Under the pieces are notes generated by a model, which was not told the origin of the DNA, made no database searches, and saw only the letters and a program-made list of their open reading frames with translations. The position numbers and the translations under genes were made by a program. Below are positions 1 to 8,727 of a stretch of 64,000 nt of DNA, one piece after another. The stretch spans positions 372,001 to 436,000 of the forward strand of contig NZ_FNZZ01000004.1 of the NCBI RefSeq assembly GCF_900109565.1, written 5' to 3'. The DNA comes from Sphingomonas palmae. GTDB lineage: Bacteria > Pseudomonadota > Alphaproteobacteria > Sphingomonadales > Sphingomonadaceae. Each line of letters starts with the position of its first letter. The first letter of the stretch is position 1.

Positions 1-139
1 GGCCGCGAATACGCCTTGAGGCTCGCTGCCCGTACGCACGTTCCTTGCCCTTGATGCCACGCCACCCCCCAGCTGCGTTTGTTTCTGATCGTCCGGTTAG
101 GACAGAAGAGCTAACATCTCGTGTCGCTTTCGCCGTCAA

Positions 140-169
140 TCCTTACGTTTTGTTGCGATCACGTAAGGA
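140..169. repeat. 9-bp perfect inverted repeat beyond the peroxiredoxin stop
   Basis: TCCTTACGT (140-148) and ACGTAAGGA (161-169) form a perfect inverted repeat with a 12-nt loop. It lies 16 bases beyond the stop of the leftward peroxiredoxin gene. There is no clean T-run, so it may be a weak terminator or a protein-binding dyad. Bases 1-139 show no gene I can support. Confidence 0.4.
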
Positions 170-184
170 AGTGCGGAGGCGCCG

Positions 185-724
185 TCAGCGATTGCCGAGC
201 TGCTTGACCGCGGCAAGCGTCATCTGGACATGCTCGGCCGGGTTCATGTCGGAATGAACGAAGGCGATGCGACCGGTGCGATCGATCACGTAGCTGGTCC
301 GGCTGGTGACGTTGCGCCCCTTGACCGCCTGACCGAGCGCCACGTCGTAGCCCGCGATCACGCGCGGCCCCGCGCTCGCCACCGCAAACTTGCCCGCGCA
401 CTCGCTCGACGAGAATTTCTGCAAGGTCGCGACATCGTCCGCGGACATGCCGATGACGTGTGCGCCCGCGGCCTCGAACTGCGGCACGGCTTGCGCAAAG
501 GCGCGCGCTTCCGCGTTGCAGCCGCCGGTGAACGCGGCGGGAAAGAAGTAGAGCACGACCGGTCCGCGGCGCAGCTCCTTCGCCAGATCGACCGATATCA
601 CCTTGCCCGCCATCGCACCGCGCGTGGCGAACGCGGGTGCCTTGGCGCCGACCGCCAGCGTGGCGGCGGCGGGGAGTGCGGTGAGCGCGGCGGCGGCGGC
701 GAGGGCGGTTATGAGAATGCGCAT
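185..724 (-). CDS. Secreted peroxiredoxin (AhpC/TSA, Bcp-like)
   Basis: A 179-residue thioredoxin-fold peroxidase that should reduce peroxides through a catalytic cysteine. The first ~22 residues (MRILITALAAAAALTALPAA) form a signal peptide, so it acts in the periplasm. The peroxidatic site is FPAAFTGGC, with Cys at about residue 69. A second Cys near residue 109 (SSSEC) could be the resolving residue. The ATG at 724 is chosen because it directly opens the signal peptide; upstream in-frame starts add only a hydrophilic extension. It is divergent from the phosphatase gene at 789, with 64 bases between them. The fold assignment is firm; the substrate and the reductant are inference. Confidence 0.85.
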   Translation of the reverse strand: MRILITALAAAAALTALPAAATLAVGAKAPAFATRGAMAGKVISVDLAKELRRGPVVLYFFPAAFTGGCNAEARAFAQAVPQFEAAGAHVIGMSADDVATLQKFSSSECAGKFAVASAGPRVIAGYDVALGQAVKGRNVTSRTSYVIDRTGRIAFVHSDMNPAEHVQMTLAAVKQLGNR

Positions 725-788
725 CGGTCGGGTCTCCTGTTCGCGCACATCCTAGCGCCGGCCTGCGCGCCGCGATAGGCACCGGCGC

Positions 789-1613
789 ATGCCCGTACGC
801 CCCGCCGACATCCAGCTCGCCCACCGCCTCGCCGACGCCGCGGGCGCGGTGATCCGGCCCTATTTCCGCAGCGCCGCCGGCGTGCGGCTGAAGGACGACA
901 AATCGCCCGTCACGCTCGCCGATATCGAGGCGGAAGCGGCGATGCGCCGTATCTTAGACGCGGAGCGATCGGGCGACGGCATCGTCGGCGAGGAATATGG
1001 CGAGAAGCCGGGCGTGACCGGGCGCCGGTGGGTGCTCGATCCGATCGACGGTACGCGCAGCTTCACCGCCGGGCGCGCGATCTTCGGCACGTTGATCGCG
1101 CTGGTCGAGGATGGCTGGCCGGTGCTCGGCATCATCGACCAGCCGGTACAGCGCGAACGCTGGGTCGGCGTCGCGGGCCGCGCGACCGAGCTGAACGGCG
1201 CGCCCGCGCGCACGCGCGCCTGCGCCGCGCTGGAGGGCGCGACGATCGCGACGACCAGCCCGCACCTGTTCGCCGACGGCGATGTGCCGCACTACCTGTC
1301 GCTCGTCGCGGCGGTGAGCGGCAATGCACCGCGGCAAGGGCCGGTCTACGGTGGCGATTGCTACAACTATGGGCTGCTCGCATCCGGCCACCTCGACCTG
1401 GTGTGCGAATCGGGGCTCCAGCTGTACGATTTCGCTGCGCTGGTGCCGGTGGTGGAAGGCGCGGGCGGGCGGATGTGCGACTGGAACGGCGATCCGCTAA
1501 CCGCGCAGAGTGCAGGCCACGTGCTCGCGATCGGCGACCCGGCGCGTACTGACGATGTGCTGGAGGCGCTGCGCAACGTCGCGCACGACCATGATCATGC
1601 GCATGACCATTAA
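789..1613 (+). CDS. hisN: Inositol monophosphatase-family phosphatase, likely histidinol-phosphatase
   Basis: 274 residues with the full metal-dependent phosphatase signature: VTLADIEAE (41-49), GEEYG (67-71), DPIDGTRSF (84-92) and a late LYDFAAL motif (about 216-222) that takes the place of the usual W-D-x-A. Family members of this length and motif set in alphaproteobacteria usually dephosphorylate histidinol phosphate in histidine synthesis; some act on inositol phosphate. No other his biosynthesis gene is nearby, so the substrate is inferred. The C-terminus is odd: the last 12 residues (NVAHDHDHAHDH) alternate His and Asp and could bind metal. The next gene follows within 45 bases. Confidence 0.85.
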   Translation: MPVRPADIQLAHRLADAAGAVIRPYFRSAAGVRLKDDKSPVTLADIEAEAAMRRILDAERSGDGIVGEEYGEKPGVTGRRWVLDPIDGTRSFTAGRAIFGTLIALVEDGWPVLGIIDQPVQRERWVGVAGRATELNGAPARTRACAALEGATIATTSPHLFADGDVPHYLSLVAAVSGNAPRQGPVYGGDCYNYGLLASGHLDLVCESGLQLYDFAALVPVVEGAGGRMCDWNGDPLTAQSAGHVLAIGDPARTDDVLEALRNVAHDHDHAHDH

Positions 1614-1655
1614 GCCGGATTGAGCCGATCGCGCGGGTGCCGCGTTGTGCCGCGC

Positions 1656-2537
1656 ATGACCGTCTCGACCCCGCCCCGCTACGCCTTTCGCGCGATCACC
1701 GATCGGCCCGACTACGACTGGCCCGGCGGCAAGCGGCTCGCGGTCTGGTTCGGCATCAACTACGAGGTATTCGAGTTCGGCAGCGGGATGGGCGCGGAGC
1801 TCGCCCCGGCGAAGAACCAGCCCGACGTGATGAACTACGCCTGGCGCGACTATGGCAACCGCGTCGGCGCATGGCGGTTGTTCGATCTGTTCGATCGGCT
1901 CGAGCTGCCCGCGACCGCGCTGATGAACGCCGACGTTATCGAGACCTGTCCCGGCCTCGCCGAGGCATGCGTCGCGCGCGGATACGAGATCGCGGCACAC
2001 GGCGAGAGCAACGCAGAGGCGCAAGGCGAGGAGTCGCACGACGAGGAAGCCGCGCTGATCGCGCGCACCACTGATGCGCTCGCCGGCCTGGGCGAGCGGC
2101 CGACCGGGTGGCTGGGTCCGTGGATATCGGAGAGCCACGACACGCCCGACCTGCTCCACCAAGCGGGCTATCGCTACCTGCTCGACTGGGCGCACGATGA
2201 TCAGCCGACGTGGCTGTCGACCGAGTCGGGCCGCATTGTGTCGGTGCCCTACTCGCAGGAGATCAACGACATTCCCGCGATCGTGGCACGCAACGGTGAG
2301 GCGGTGCAGTTCGCGGCGATGATCGAGGATGCGGTGGCACAGCTATTGTCGGAGTGCGACCGCCGCCCGCTGGTGCTGGGAATTGCGCTGCACCCCTACC
2401 TGATGGGGCAGGCGCACCGTGTGCCGCCGCTCGCGCGCGTGCTGGAGCAACTGCGCGAGGCGGACGACCAGCGCATATGGTGGACGACTGCGGGCGCGAT
2501 TGCCGACCACGTGATCGAGCACGACCTGGGCGTGTGA
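1656..2537 (+). CDS. Polysaccharide deacetylase family protein (PuuE-like)
   Basis: 293 residues. The opening PDYDWPGGKRLAVWFGINYE, the Asp in NADVIE, the HGESNAEAQ segment and a late IALHPYLMGQAHR match the NodB-fold subgroup related to allantoinase PuuE. It has no signal peptide, so it is probably cytoplasmic and acts on a small C-N bond substrate instead of a wall polymer. The ATG at 1656 is preferred over an in-frame TTG at 1620, which adds an Arg-rich extension. It probably shares a transcript with the upstream phosphatase (42-base gap). The fold is secure; the substrate is unknown. Confidence 0.8.
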   Translation: MTVSTPPRYAFRAITDRPDYDWPGGKRLAVWFGINYEVFEFGSGMGAELAPAKNQPDVMNYAWRDYGNRVGAWRLFDLFDRLELPATALMNADVIETCPGLAEACVARGYEIAAHGESNAEAQGEESHDEEAALIARTTDALAGLGERPTGWLGPWISESHDTPDLLHQAGYRYLLDWAHDDQPTWLSTESGRIVSVPYSQEINDIPAIVARNGEAVQFAAMIEDAVAQLLSECDRRPLVLGIALHPYLMGQAHRVPPLARVLEQLREADDQRIWWTTAGAIADHVIEHDLGV

Positions 2538-2540
2538 CGC

Positions 2541-3062
2541 CTAACGCACGCAGATACGCGTGCGCTCGTTCACCCAACAATTGCCGTCTCGCCGCACGGT
2601 GCCGAGCGGGTCCATCGCGTGATCGTCGCCCGGGTCGGCGTTCCACGTCGCAGTGGCGGTCGCGTCGGCGTCGTTGTCCTTCGTCACGACGGCGAAATGC
2701 GACTGCGCGGGCTTGCCGCTGTCCCAGGTGTTGAGCGTGTACTGGTCATCGCCCATCGGAAACACCTTGCAGCGGCCCGATACGAGCACGCGACCATCAA
2801 CCTTGAAATAACAGTCGCGCGTCGTGGAGCGCGGGTTGGCGGTGTCGGTCGGCGATGCGCTCGGGCGTGGAGAGGGGGCGCTCACTGCGATCTGCGTTGC
2901 CCCATCTGACAGTACATCGGCTCGGGCAGTTGCAGGCTCGGGGTCGACCGAGGCGCGGCTGCTCGCAGCCACCTTGGGCGCGCCCTGCTGGTTGTTGGCG
3001 TTCGGCGAAGGGCTGCACGCAGCCGCCAAGGCAAGCAGGCCAATCGCTGGGAGCTGTTTCAT
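2541..3062 (-). CDS. Putative lipoprotein of unknown function
   Basis: 173 residues. MKQLPAIGLLALAAAC is a lipoprotein signal peptide with Cys at position 16, so the product is probably lipid-anchored. A Ser/Pro/Ala/Thr-rich low-complexity stretch (about 20-85) follows, then a compact domain holding four Cys (DCYFKVDG, SGRCKVFP, DGNCWVNE, TRICVR). These suggest two disulfides in the periplasm. I do not recognise the family. The ATG at 3062 opens the signal peptide; an upstream start adds only MRKRA. It lies just downstream of the AsmA gene on the same strand. Confidence 0.65.
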   Translation of the reverse strand: MKQLPAIGLLALAAACSPSPNANNQQGAPKVAASSRASVDPEPATARADVLSDGATQIAVSAPSPRPSASPTDTANPRSTTRDCYFKVDGRVLVSGRCKVFPMGDDQYTLNTWDSGKPAQSHFAVVTKDNDADATATATWNADPGDDHAMDPLGTVRRDGNCWVNERTRICVR

Positions 3063-3089
3063 CGCTCGTTTCCTCACTTGCCCGGCCTG

Positions 3090-5180
3090 TCAAAAAATGC
3101 CGAGGAACTTCTTGCGTTTCTTCGGTGCTGCTTGCCCGTCACCGACATCGTTGCGCGGATCACCTTTGATGGTGCGCTGCGCTGCCGCCGTCTTGCCCGC
3201 GAGCACGGGGCCGCACGCCGCGGCCTTCGCGTCGCCCGGATCGATGAAGGCGAGCAGCCCCGCGACGGGTGTCGCCAGCACGGCGAGGCCGAGTCCCGCG
3301 CCCGCGCGCGTCAGCAGCTGCGGCGTGATGACGCGCAGCGACGGGTCGGCGAACGTGCCCGCGATCCCGACCGGCGACTGGCCCGAGAACAGGCTGAACC
3401 GTTTCGAATCGGCGCGAAAGGCGAGGTCGACCGCCTCGGTGCGGAAGCTGAACCCGCCGCGTCCCAGCACGACGTTCTTGCTCGTGTCGATAAGGATCGG
3501 GTCCGCTGCCGCGACGCCGCCGCGCACGGTGAAGCCGATCAGCCCGCAGTTGATCCTGACCGGCTCCTTGAGCTCACCCGAGAACATCTTCTGCACGAAG
3601 GTGCCGATGTCGAGCTCGGCCAGTTCGGCGTTGCGCGTCCACAAGGTGCCGGCGGGAAGGACGAAGGCAATCCGCCCGCGCGCAGTGGCGAGCGAATCGT
3701 GGATCGTGTCGCCGCGCCCGGCCAGCCGGATGCGCCCGCGCACCGTGCCGCTCGTCCCCGCTTCCGCCACGCCCCAGCCGGCGAGCAGTCGCCCGAGCGG
3801 GGTCGGTGCCAGGCGGATGTCGTAGCGCACGTCGCTCGGGCGCGGGTTTGTGTCGAACACTGCGTCGGCGGACACATTGCCGCGGGCCATCGCGAACGTC
3901 AGCGGCGACAGCGTCAGCTTGCCGTTCGTCAGGTCGAGCGTCACGTCGACGTCGCTGATCGGTATGCGACGCGACTTGACCGTTCGGATCGTCCATTTCA
4001 GGTCGGCGTCGAAGCGCCGCATCGTCTCGACCGGGAGCGCCGCGTCGGGGAGCAGCCGCTGCGGCGCCGCGCCCGTCGCGGCGGCGGCGGCGGTCACGCC
4101 CTTGTCCGCGACGATGTCGGGGTTGAACCCGATGAACGGCGCCGCATCGACGATGTCGAGACTGCGCGTCGCCAGCTGCGAATCGAGGTGAAGCCGCGCG
4201 CCGTTGGTGATCGTCAGTCGCCCGGCGAGGTCGGTCGCGCCGGCAACGCCGGTGATCCGCGTGAAGCGGTATTCGTCGCCCGACTTCACCAGTTGTCCGC
4301 GCAGGCGATACGCCCGCGTGCGCGGCAGCGCCACGTCGATGATACCAAGCAGCGTCGACAGGTCGCGCCCGCGCGCCTGCACCGACAGCGGTACGCCTTC
4401 TATGTCGGCGAGGCTGGGGAGCGTGCCCGACACGTCCAGCGTGTTGCCCGCCGCACGCATCGTCGCGACCAGTTCGTTCTTGCCGCGGTTCACCGTCGCG
4501 TCGGGCGACAGCAGCCGCGCCGACACGGTGAACGGGGTCGAGCGGATCGTGCCCCCGCCGCGCACGCCCACCGCCTGCCCGATCCGCGCCTCGGTCGATC
4601 GGATCGTGTCGACGTCCAGGTCGGCGAGCAACCGCATCCGCGGGTCGCGGTAGCGTACCACCGTCCCGGCAATCGTCGCGCGGTCGATCCGCGGCAGCTC
4701 GAACGGCTTGCCGCCCTTTTTCTCGCTGAAGGTCCAGGTGTTCGTGTCGTGCGCCGCGTTCCATTCGAGGTCGAGCGCGCCATTGGTAAGGTCGAGCCAG
4801 TAGAGGCGACGGCGGCCGAAGATCAGCGACAGCGGCGCGACGCGCGTGTCGATTCGCTCGGCGGTGAACAGGTCGGCCTTCGTCGCCCAGTCGGGATTGG
4901 AGATGCGCAGCCGCTCGGCAAAGAATTTGATCTGGAACGGCGCGAAATACAGTTGGAAATCGCCGCCGACGCTCACCTGGCGGTGGACCATGCCGCCGAC
5001 GACGCGCTCGAACGGATGCTTGAGGAAGCGCCCCTTGGTGATGAACAGCACCAGCCAGACGGCGACAATCGCGACGACGAGGCCGAGGAGGATGCGGCGG
5101 ACGAGGTGACGCCGCCGCGGCGGCGCTCCGCGCGCGTCCTCGGCTGGGCTCTCGTCACCTGCGGCTGCCGCGGTCGTCAT
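3090..5180 (-). CDS. AsmA family protein
   Basis: A 696-residue protein with a short Arg-rich cytoplasmic head, one membrane segment at about residues 26-46 (RRILLGLVVAIVAVWLVLFI) and a long periplasmic beta-rich body. The body has repeated short blocks typical of AsmA proteins, which are thought to help lipid transport or outer-membrane assembly. The C-terminal end (TPQLLTRAGAGLGLAVLATP) matches the AsmA C-terminal region. The ATG at 5180 is preferred to a GTG at 5225. The lipoprotein follows 27 bases downstream. Confidence 0.8.
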   Translation of the reverse strand: MTTAAAAGDESPAEDARGAPPRRRHLVRRILLGLVVAIVAVWLVLFITKGRFLKHPFERVVGGMVHRQVSVGGDFQLYFAPFQIKFFAERLRISNPDWATKADLFTAERIDTRVAPLSLIFGRRRLYWLDLTNGALDLEWNAAHDTNTWTFSEKKGGKPFELPRIDRATIAGTVVRYRDPRMRLLADLDVDTIRSTEARIGQAVGVRGGGTIRSTPFTVSARLLSPDATVNRGKNELVATMRAAGNTLDVSGTLPSLADIEGVPLSVQARGRDLSTLLGIIDVALPRTRAYRLRGQLVKSGDEYRFTRITGVAGATDLAGRLTITNGARLHLDSQLATRSLDIVDAAPFIGFNPDIVADKGVTAAAAATGAAPQRLLPDAALPVETMRRFDADLKWTIRTVKSRRIPISDVDVTLDLTNGKLTLSPLTFAMARGNVSADAVFDTNPRPSDVRYDIRLAPTPLGRLLAGWGVAEAGTSGTVRGRIRLAGRGDTIHDSLATARGRIAFVLPAGTLWTRNAELAELDIGTFVQKMFSGELKEPVRINCGLIGFTVRGGVAAADPILIDTSKNVVLGRGGFSFRTEAVDLAFRADSKRFSLFSGQSPVGIAGTFADPSLRVITPQLLTRAGAGLGLAVLATPVAGLLAFIDPGDAKAAACGPVLAGKTAAAQRTIKGDPRNDVGDGQAAPKKRKKFLGIF

Positions 5181-5227
5181 AACGGGAGCGCAACCGTCAG
5201 GCGCGGGCTTGGTTGCATGGTGCACGG

Positions 5228-5250
5228 GCGTTGCGTTCCGCCGGCAACGC
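5228..5250 (+). promoter_or_regulatory. Hairpin in the rpmI leader
   Basis: GCGTTGC (5228-5234) and GCAACGC (5244-5250) are perfectly complementary around a 9-base loop, about 100 bases before rpmI. L35-L20 operons are often controlled by L20 binding a leader RNA, so this may be part of such a control site. The match to a known leader class was not tested. Confidence 0.3.
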
Positions 5251-5350
5251 GGCTAAGGCGCGCGGCTTCACGAGAGCGTGACGCTATGGACTGCCCGGCC
5301 AACTGGGGCTGCCGCGGCTGTCTGGTCACGTTCCAACCGAAAGGACCAAA

Positions 5351-5554
5351 ATGCCCAAGCTCAAGACCAAGAGCGGCGTGAAGAAGCGCTTCAAGCTCAC
5401 TGCCAGCGGACTGCTTAAGCACGGCGTCGCCGGCAAGCGCCACCGCCTGATCAGCCATAACGCCAAGTACATCCGCCAGAACCGCGGCACCAAGGTGCTG
5501 TCGAAGGCCGACACCGCGACGGTGAAGGCCTGGGCGCCGTACGGCCTCAAGTAA
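5351..5554 (+). CDS. rpmI: 50S ribosomal protein L35
   Basis: 67 residues, the usual length. It opens MPKLKTKSGVKKRFKLTA and contains KHGVAGKRHRL, the standard L35 pattern. AAAGGA (about 5340-5345) sits five bases before the ATG as ribosome binding site. L35 is a small, basic protein of the large subunit. rplT follows after 18 bases. infC, which often precedes this pair, is not adjacent here. Confidence 0.98.
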   Translation: MPKLKTKSGVKKRFKLTASGLLKHGVAGKRHRLISHNAKYIRQNRGTKVLSKADTATVKAWAPYGLK

Positions 5555-5572
5555 GCGGGAAGGTATTAGCAT

Positions 5573-5947
5573 ATGGCACGCGTCAAGCGGGGCGTAACCA
5601 CTCGCGCCAAGCACAAGAACATTTTGGAACAGGCCAAGGGTTACCGCGGCCGTCGCAAGAACACGATCCGCGTCGCGCGGCAGGCGGTCGAGAAGGCCGG
5701 CCAGTACGCGTACCGCGACCGCAAGGTGAAGAAGCGCACCTTCCGCGGCTTGTGGATCCAGCGCATCAACGCCGGCGTCCGCGCCGAGGGGCTGAGCTAC
5801 AGCCAGTTCATGCACGGGCTGAAGCTCGCCGGCATCGAACTGGACCGCAAGGTCCTGGCCGATATCGCGATGCACGAGGGCGAAGCCTTCTCCGCGATCA
5901 TCGCGCAGGCGAAGGCCGCGCTGCCGGAGCAGCAGCAGGCCGCCTGA
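5573..5947 (+). CDS. rplT: 50S ribosomal protein L20
   Basis: 124 residues starting [18 protein letters not shown], with [20 protein letters not shown] and [14 protein letters not shown], all diagnostic of L20. L20 binds 23S rRNA early in 50S assembly and in many bacteria represses its own operon. It is co-transcribed with rpmI and followed by a strong terminator. pheS, a common downstream neighbour, is absent. Confidence 0.98.
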   Translation: MARVKRGVTTRAKHKNILEQAKGYRGRRKNTIRVARQAVEKAGQYAYRDRKVKKRTFRGLWIQRINAGVRAEGLSYSQFMHGLKLAGIELDRKVLADIAMHEGEAFSAIIAQAKAALPEQQQAA

Positions 5948-5970
5948 TCGGGCATCACGGCTGACGAAAA

Positions 5971-6010
5971 AAGGCGTCGGTGGAGCGATCCACCGGCGCC
6001 TTCTTCGTTT
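5971..6010 (+). terminator. Rho-independent terminator of rpmI-rplT
   Basis: AAGGCGTCGGTGGA (5971-5984) pairs with TCCACCGGCGCCTT (5989-6002) around a GCGA loop. The 14-bp stem has one U-G wobble and is followed by TTCGTTTTGG. It starts 23 bases after the rplT stop. Confidence 0.9.
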
Positions 6011-6085
6011 TGGTGCTGTTGTCGCGCGGGAGAGTCGGACCAGGGGGTAGGGCAACTCTCCGGGGCAAGCGGTGCCTAGGTCGAC

Positions 6086-6379
6086 TCAGCGCGCCTGTGA
6101 CCCGCTGTCCTCCACCGCGCGGGCGCGGGCTTCGGTGGCGGCGTCGGCCGCTCCAGTGTCGAGGCCAGTATCGATCGGATTGGCCGCATTGGCGCCACCC
6201 TCGCTCGCCGCGGCCGACGCCGCCGCAGCATCGGCCGCATCCTGTCCACCCAGACCGCCGCCGCCGCCGGCGTCACCGCCCGGAGTGGCCCCGTCCTGAT
6301 CGCGCAGCACCTGCGCCGCGGTCGTGTCGTCGCGCGCGTCGGTGCCGATCGTCTCGGGTGTGGCATTGGGCTCGGTCAT
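6086..6379 (-). CDS. Small Gly/Ala-rich acidic protein, unknown
   Basis: 97 residues beginning MTEPNATPETIGTDARDD, with a run of glycines and many Ala and Asp. It has no signal peptide or membrane segment and is probably disordered. AGGAG (minus strand, 6390-6386) is six bases from the ATG at 6379 but abuts an earlier ATG at 6385, so 6379 is the better start. No family recognised. It is divergent from the hydroxylase gene at 6417. Confidence 0.55.
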   Translation of the reverse strand: MTEPNATPETIGTDARDDTTAAQVLRDQDGATPGGDAGGGGGLGGQDAADAAAASAAASEGGANAANPIDTGLDTGAADAATEARARAVEDSGSQAR

Positions 6380-6416
6380 CACCATCTCCTTGTTTTCAGG
6401 CGGCTTAACGAGCGGG

Positions 6417-7268
6417 ATGGGCGGACGATCCGCGATCGGCTACACCGCGCTCATGTCCGCGCTGTCGATCATCGCCGCCGTTACGCTCTCCGCGCTCGCG
6501 ATGACGCTGATCGTCGGGGTGCGCTATCTCGTTACCTCGGCGGGATTCGCGCTGGCGACGAAGTTGAGGCATCCCGGCCTTTACACCGGGCTTGACCCGC
6601 AGATCCGGCGCGAGATCTGGTGGAGCCTCGTATCCGCCGCGATCTACGGCATCCCCGCGGGCGTGCTCGCCTGGGGGTGGGAGCGACACGGCTGGACGCG
6701 CGTCTACCGCGACGTGCACGATTATCCGCTGTGGTATCTGCCGGTGTCGGTGCTCGCCTACCTGTTCCTGCACGACACCTGGTTCTACTGGACGCACCGC
6801 TGGATGCATCGGCCCGAGCCGTTCAAGCTGGCCCACGCGGTGCACCATGCCAGCCGCCCGCCGACCGCCTGGGCGGCGATGGCGTTCCACCCGATCGAGG
6901 CGCTGACCGGCGCTGTGGTAATTCCGCTACTGGTGCTCGCGATTCCGATCCACGTCGCAGCGCTCGGCTTGGTGCTGACGATCATGACCGTTATGGGTGT
7001 GACCAACCATATGGGATGGGAGGTTTTTCCCCGGTTCATGTGGCGGGGGATAGTGGGGCGCTGGCTGATCACGGCCAGCCATCATCAGCGTCACCACGAG
7101 CGGTACGGGTGCAATTATGGACTTTATTTCCGGTTCTGGGACCGGCTGTGCGGCACCGACGACGGCGTCGGCGACTTCGCGCGTGCACATGCCAGGGCGC
7201 GTGCGCGCAGCGATGCTGGCGGCAGCGGGATTGCTGCTGATCGGGGCGGCGCCGGTCGCGTCGCTTGA
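6417..7268 (+). CDS. Sterol desaturase / fatty acid hydroxylase superfamily membrane protein
   Basis: 283 residues with several membrane helices and the three histidine clusters of this di-iron superfamily: HDTWFYWTHRWMH, HAVHH and HHQRHH. Members hydroxylate or desaturate lipids, sterols or carotenoids in the inner membrane. The substrate here is not determined by sequence. The ATG at 6417 is a reasonable start; 6453 is possible. The C-terminal tail (after about residue 255) is Ala/Arg/Gly-rich and lies over the start of the DUF2141 gene, an 80-base overlap in another frame. Confidence 0.85.
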   Translation: MGGRSAIGYTALMSALSIIAAVTLSALAMTLIVGVRYLVTSAGFALATKLRHPGLYTGLDPQIRREIWWSLVSAAIYGIPAGVLAWGWERHGWTRVYRDVHDYPLWYLPVSVLAYLFLHDTWFYWTHRWMHRPEPFKLAHAVHHASRPPTAWAAMAFHPIEALTGAVVIPLLVLAIPIHVAALGLVLTIMTVMGVTNHMGWEVFPRFMWRGIVGRWLITASHHQRHHERYGCNYGLYFRFWDRLCGTDDGVGDFARAHARARARSDAGGSGIAADRGGAGRVA

Positions 7269-7623
7269 TGTCGGGATCGATCACGTCCGCTCGGGCAAAG
7301 GCCTGCTGCGCGTCTGCCTGACTGCCGATCCGGAGAATTTTCCCTCCTGCGTCGACGACAAGGACGCGGTGACGCGCAACGTGCCGGCGGCCACGCACGG
7401 GCTGCGCTTTACCGGACTGCCGTACGGCACCTACGCGGTGGCGGTGATCCACGACGAGAACAGCAACGCGAAGCTAGATACCTTCGCCGGCATCCCGCGC
7501 GAGGGGTTCGGTTTCTCGCGCAATCCGCCGATCCGCTTCGGCGCGCCGCGCTTCGCCGCCGCGCGCTTCACGGTGCAAAGTGATGCACAGCGGCAACAGA
7601 TCGGCATGCGCTACATGCTGTAG
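7189..7623 (+). CDS. DUF2141 family secreted protein
   Basis: 144 residues. A signal peptide (RVRAAMLAAAGLLLIGAAPV) precedes a small beta-sandwich domain with the family pattern GLPYGTYAVAVIHDENSNAKLD and the closing FGFSRNPP. Two Cys (VCLTADPENFPSC) may form a disulfide in the periplasm. The function of DUF2141 is unknown. The start at 7189 opens the signal peptide and lies inside the end of the hydroxylase gene, which suggests translational coupling. Confidence 0.8.
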   Translation: MPGRVRAAMLAAAGLLLIGAAPVASLDVGIDHVRSGKGLLRVCLTADPENFPSCVDDKDAVTRNVPAATHGLRFTGLPYGTYAVAVIHDENSNAKLDTFAGIPREGFGFSRNPPIRFGAPRFAAARFTVQSDAQRQQIGMRYML

Positions 7624-7687
7624 TACGCGGCAACGGACACAAACCCGTAAATGCTCGTTCACGCGGGAACTAGAAGGGGAAAATATC

Positions 7688-8575
7688 GTGTCCGTCGTCC
7701 GTCCCGCCGCCCGCGCGGCTTTTCGTTCCGCCTGCGTGGCGCTCGCCGGCCTGGTCGCGCTGCCCGCCGTGGCGCAGACCAACGACATCAACCCGAACGG
7801 GCCACCCGCGCCGCTGGTCACCGGCGACACGGTGACGGTCGCGGTCGCAGGCGCGTGGCTGCCCGATTACGAAGGCTCGAATGATTATTCGCTGACCCCC
7901 GGCCCGGCTGCGATCGGCACGGTCGGTGGCATCTCGTTCCAGGTGCTCGGCAACCGCGCCTCGGTGGATCTGATCGCCGACGCGCCGACGTCGCGCTGGG
8001 ACTTCCAGGCCGGGCCGGTCGGGCTCGTCAACTTCAACCGCACCAGCCGCAAGGGCATCGACGATCCGCGCGTCAAGGCGTTGCCGACGACGTCGACCGC
8101 GCTCGAACTCGGCGGCTATCTCGGCATCGGCCGCACGGGGCTGATCACCAGCGATTACGACAAGCTGTCGGTCGCGGTCAGCTATCGCTACGACGTGACC
8201 GGCATCCACGACAGCGGCGTGCTCCAGCCCTCGGTCAGCTACTACACCCCGCTCAGCCTGAAATCGGCGGTGGGCATCTTCGCCTCGGCCGAGAAGGTCG
8301 AGCGCGCCTATGGCCGCACCTATTTCGACGTGCGCCCGCAGGATGTCGCGGCGAGCGGACTGCCCGCGTTCCGCACGCGCGGCGGGTGGAAGAATTACGT
8401 CGTCGGCTTCGCCGGTACCTACGCGCTGACCGGCGACCTTCTGCACGGGTTCAAGGTGATCGCGGGCGGCACCTACAAGCGCATGCTCAACGACTTCGGC
8501 GACACCCCGATCGTCAGCATCGCGGGATCGCGCAACCAGTGGTTGGGCGCGATCGGCATCGGCTACACCTTCTAA
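7688..8575 (+). CDS. MipA/OmpV family outer-membrane protein
   Basis: 295 residues. A signal peptide ending LVALPAVAQ is followed by a beta-barrel with the family pattern WLPDYEGSNDYSLTPGPA and ends IGIGYTF, with C-terminal Phe as usual for outer-membrane barrels. MipA-like proteins are linked to peptidoglycan enzymes or act as small porins. The GTG at 7688 is chosen because AAGGGGA (about 7673-7680) lies seven bases before it; no in-frame ATG fits. Confidence 0.85.
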   Translation: MSVVRPAARAAFRSACVALAGLVALPAVAQTNDINPNGPPAPLVTGDTVTVAVAGAWLPDYEGSNDYSLTPGPAAIGTVGGISFQVLGNRASVDLIADAPTSRWDFQAGPVGLVNFNRTSRKGIDDPRVKALPTTSTALELGGYLGIGRTGLITSDYDKLSVAVSYRYDVTGIHDSGVLQPSVSYYTPLSLKSAVGIFASAEKVERAYGRTYFDVRPQDVAASGLPAFRTRGGWKNYVVGFAGTYALTGDLLHGFKVIAGGTYKRMLNDFGDTPIVSIAGSRNQWLGAIGIGYTF

Positions 8576-8582
8576 GATCACT

Positions 8583-8614
8583 GCCTGCCCGTCCGCGTTG
8601 CCGATCGGGCAGGC
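8583..8614. terminator. Hairpin after the MipA gene
   Basis: GCCTGCCCG (8583-8591) and CGGGCAGGC (8606-8614) pair perfectly. There is no T-run, so termination is likely but not certain. Confidence 0.5.
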
Positions 8615-8727
8615 GTGAGCCTTCGTTTGCACCCGCGCGCGCCTGCGCCTATCGACGGCGGCGAGTCATCTGCGCGAAAGCTTCGCTGCGGCAGAGACGC
8701 GTGGACGTAGGTAGAAGGATGCAGGCG

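Noticed and set aside
45..257. Short open frame at the left edge
   Set aside because: No ribosome binding site or family features, and it runs into the end of the peroxiredoxin gene on the other strand.
3078..5381. Long open frame on the plus strand opposite the AsmA gene
   Set aside because: It is Arg-rich, without recognisable domains, and the opposite strand has a clear AsmA protein. Such antisense frames are common in GC-rich codon-biased DNA.
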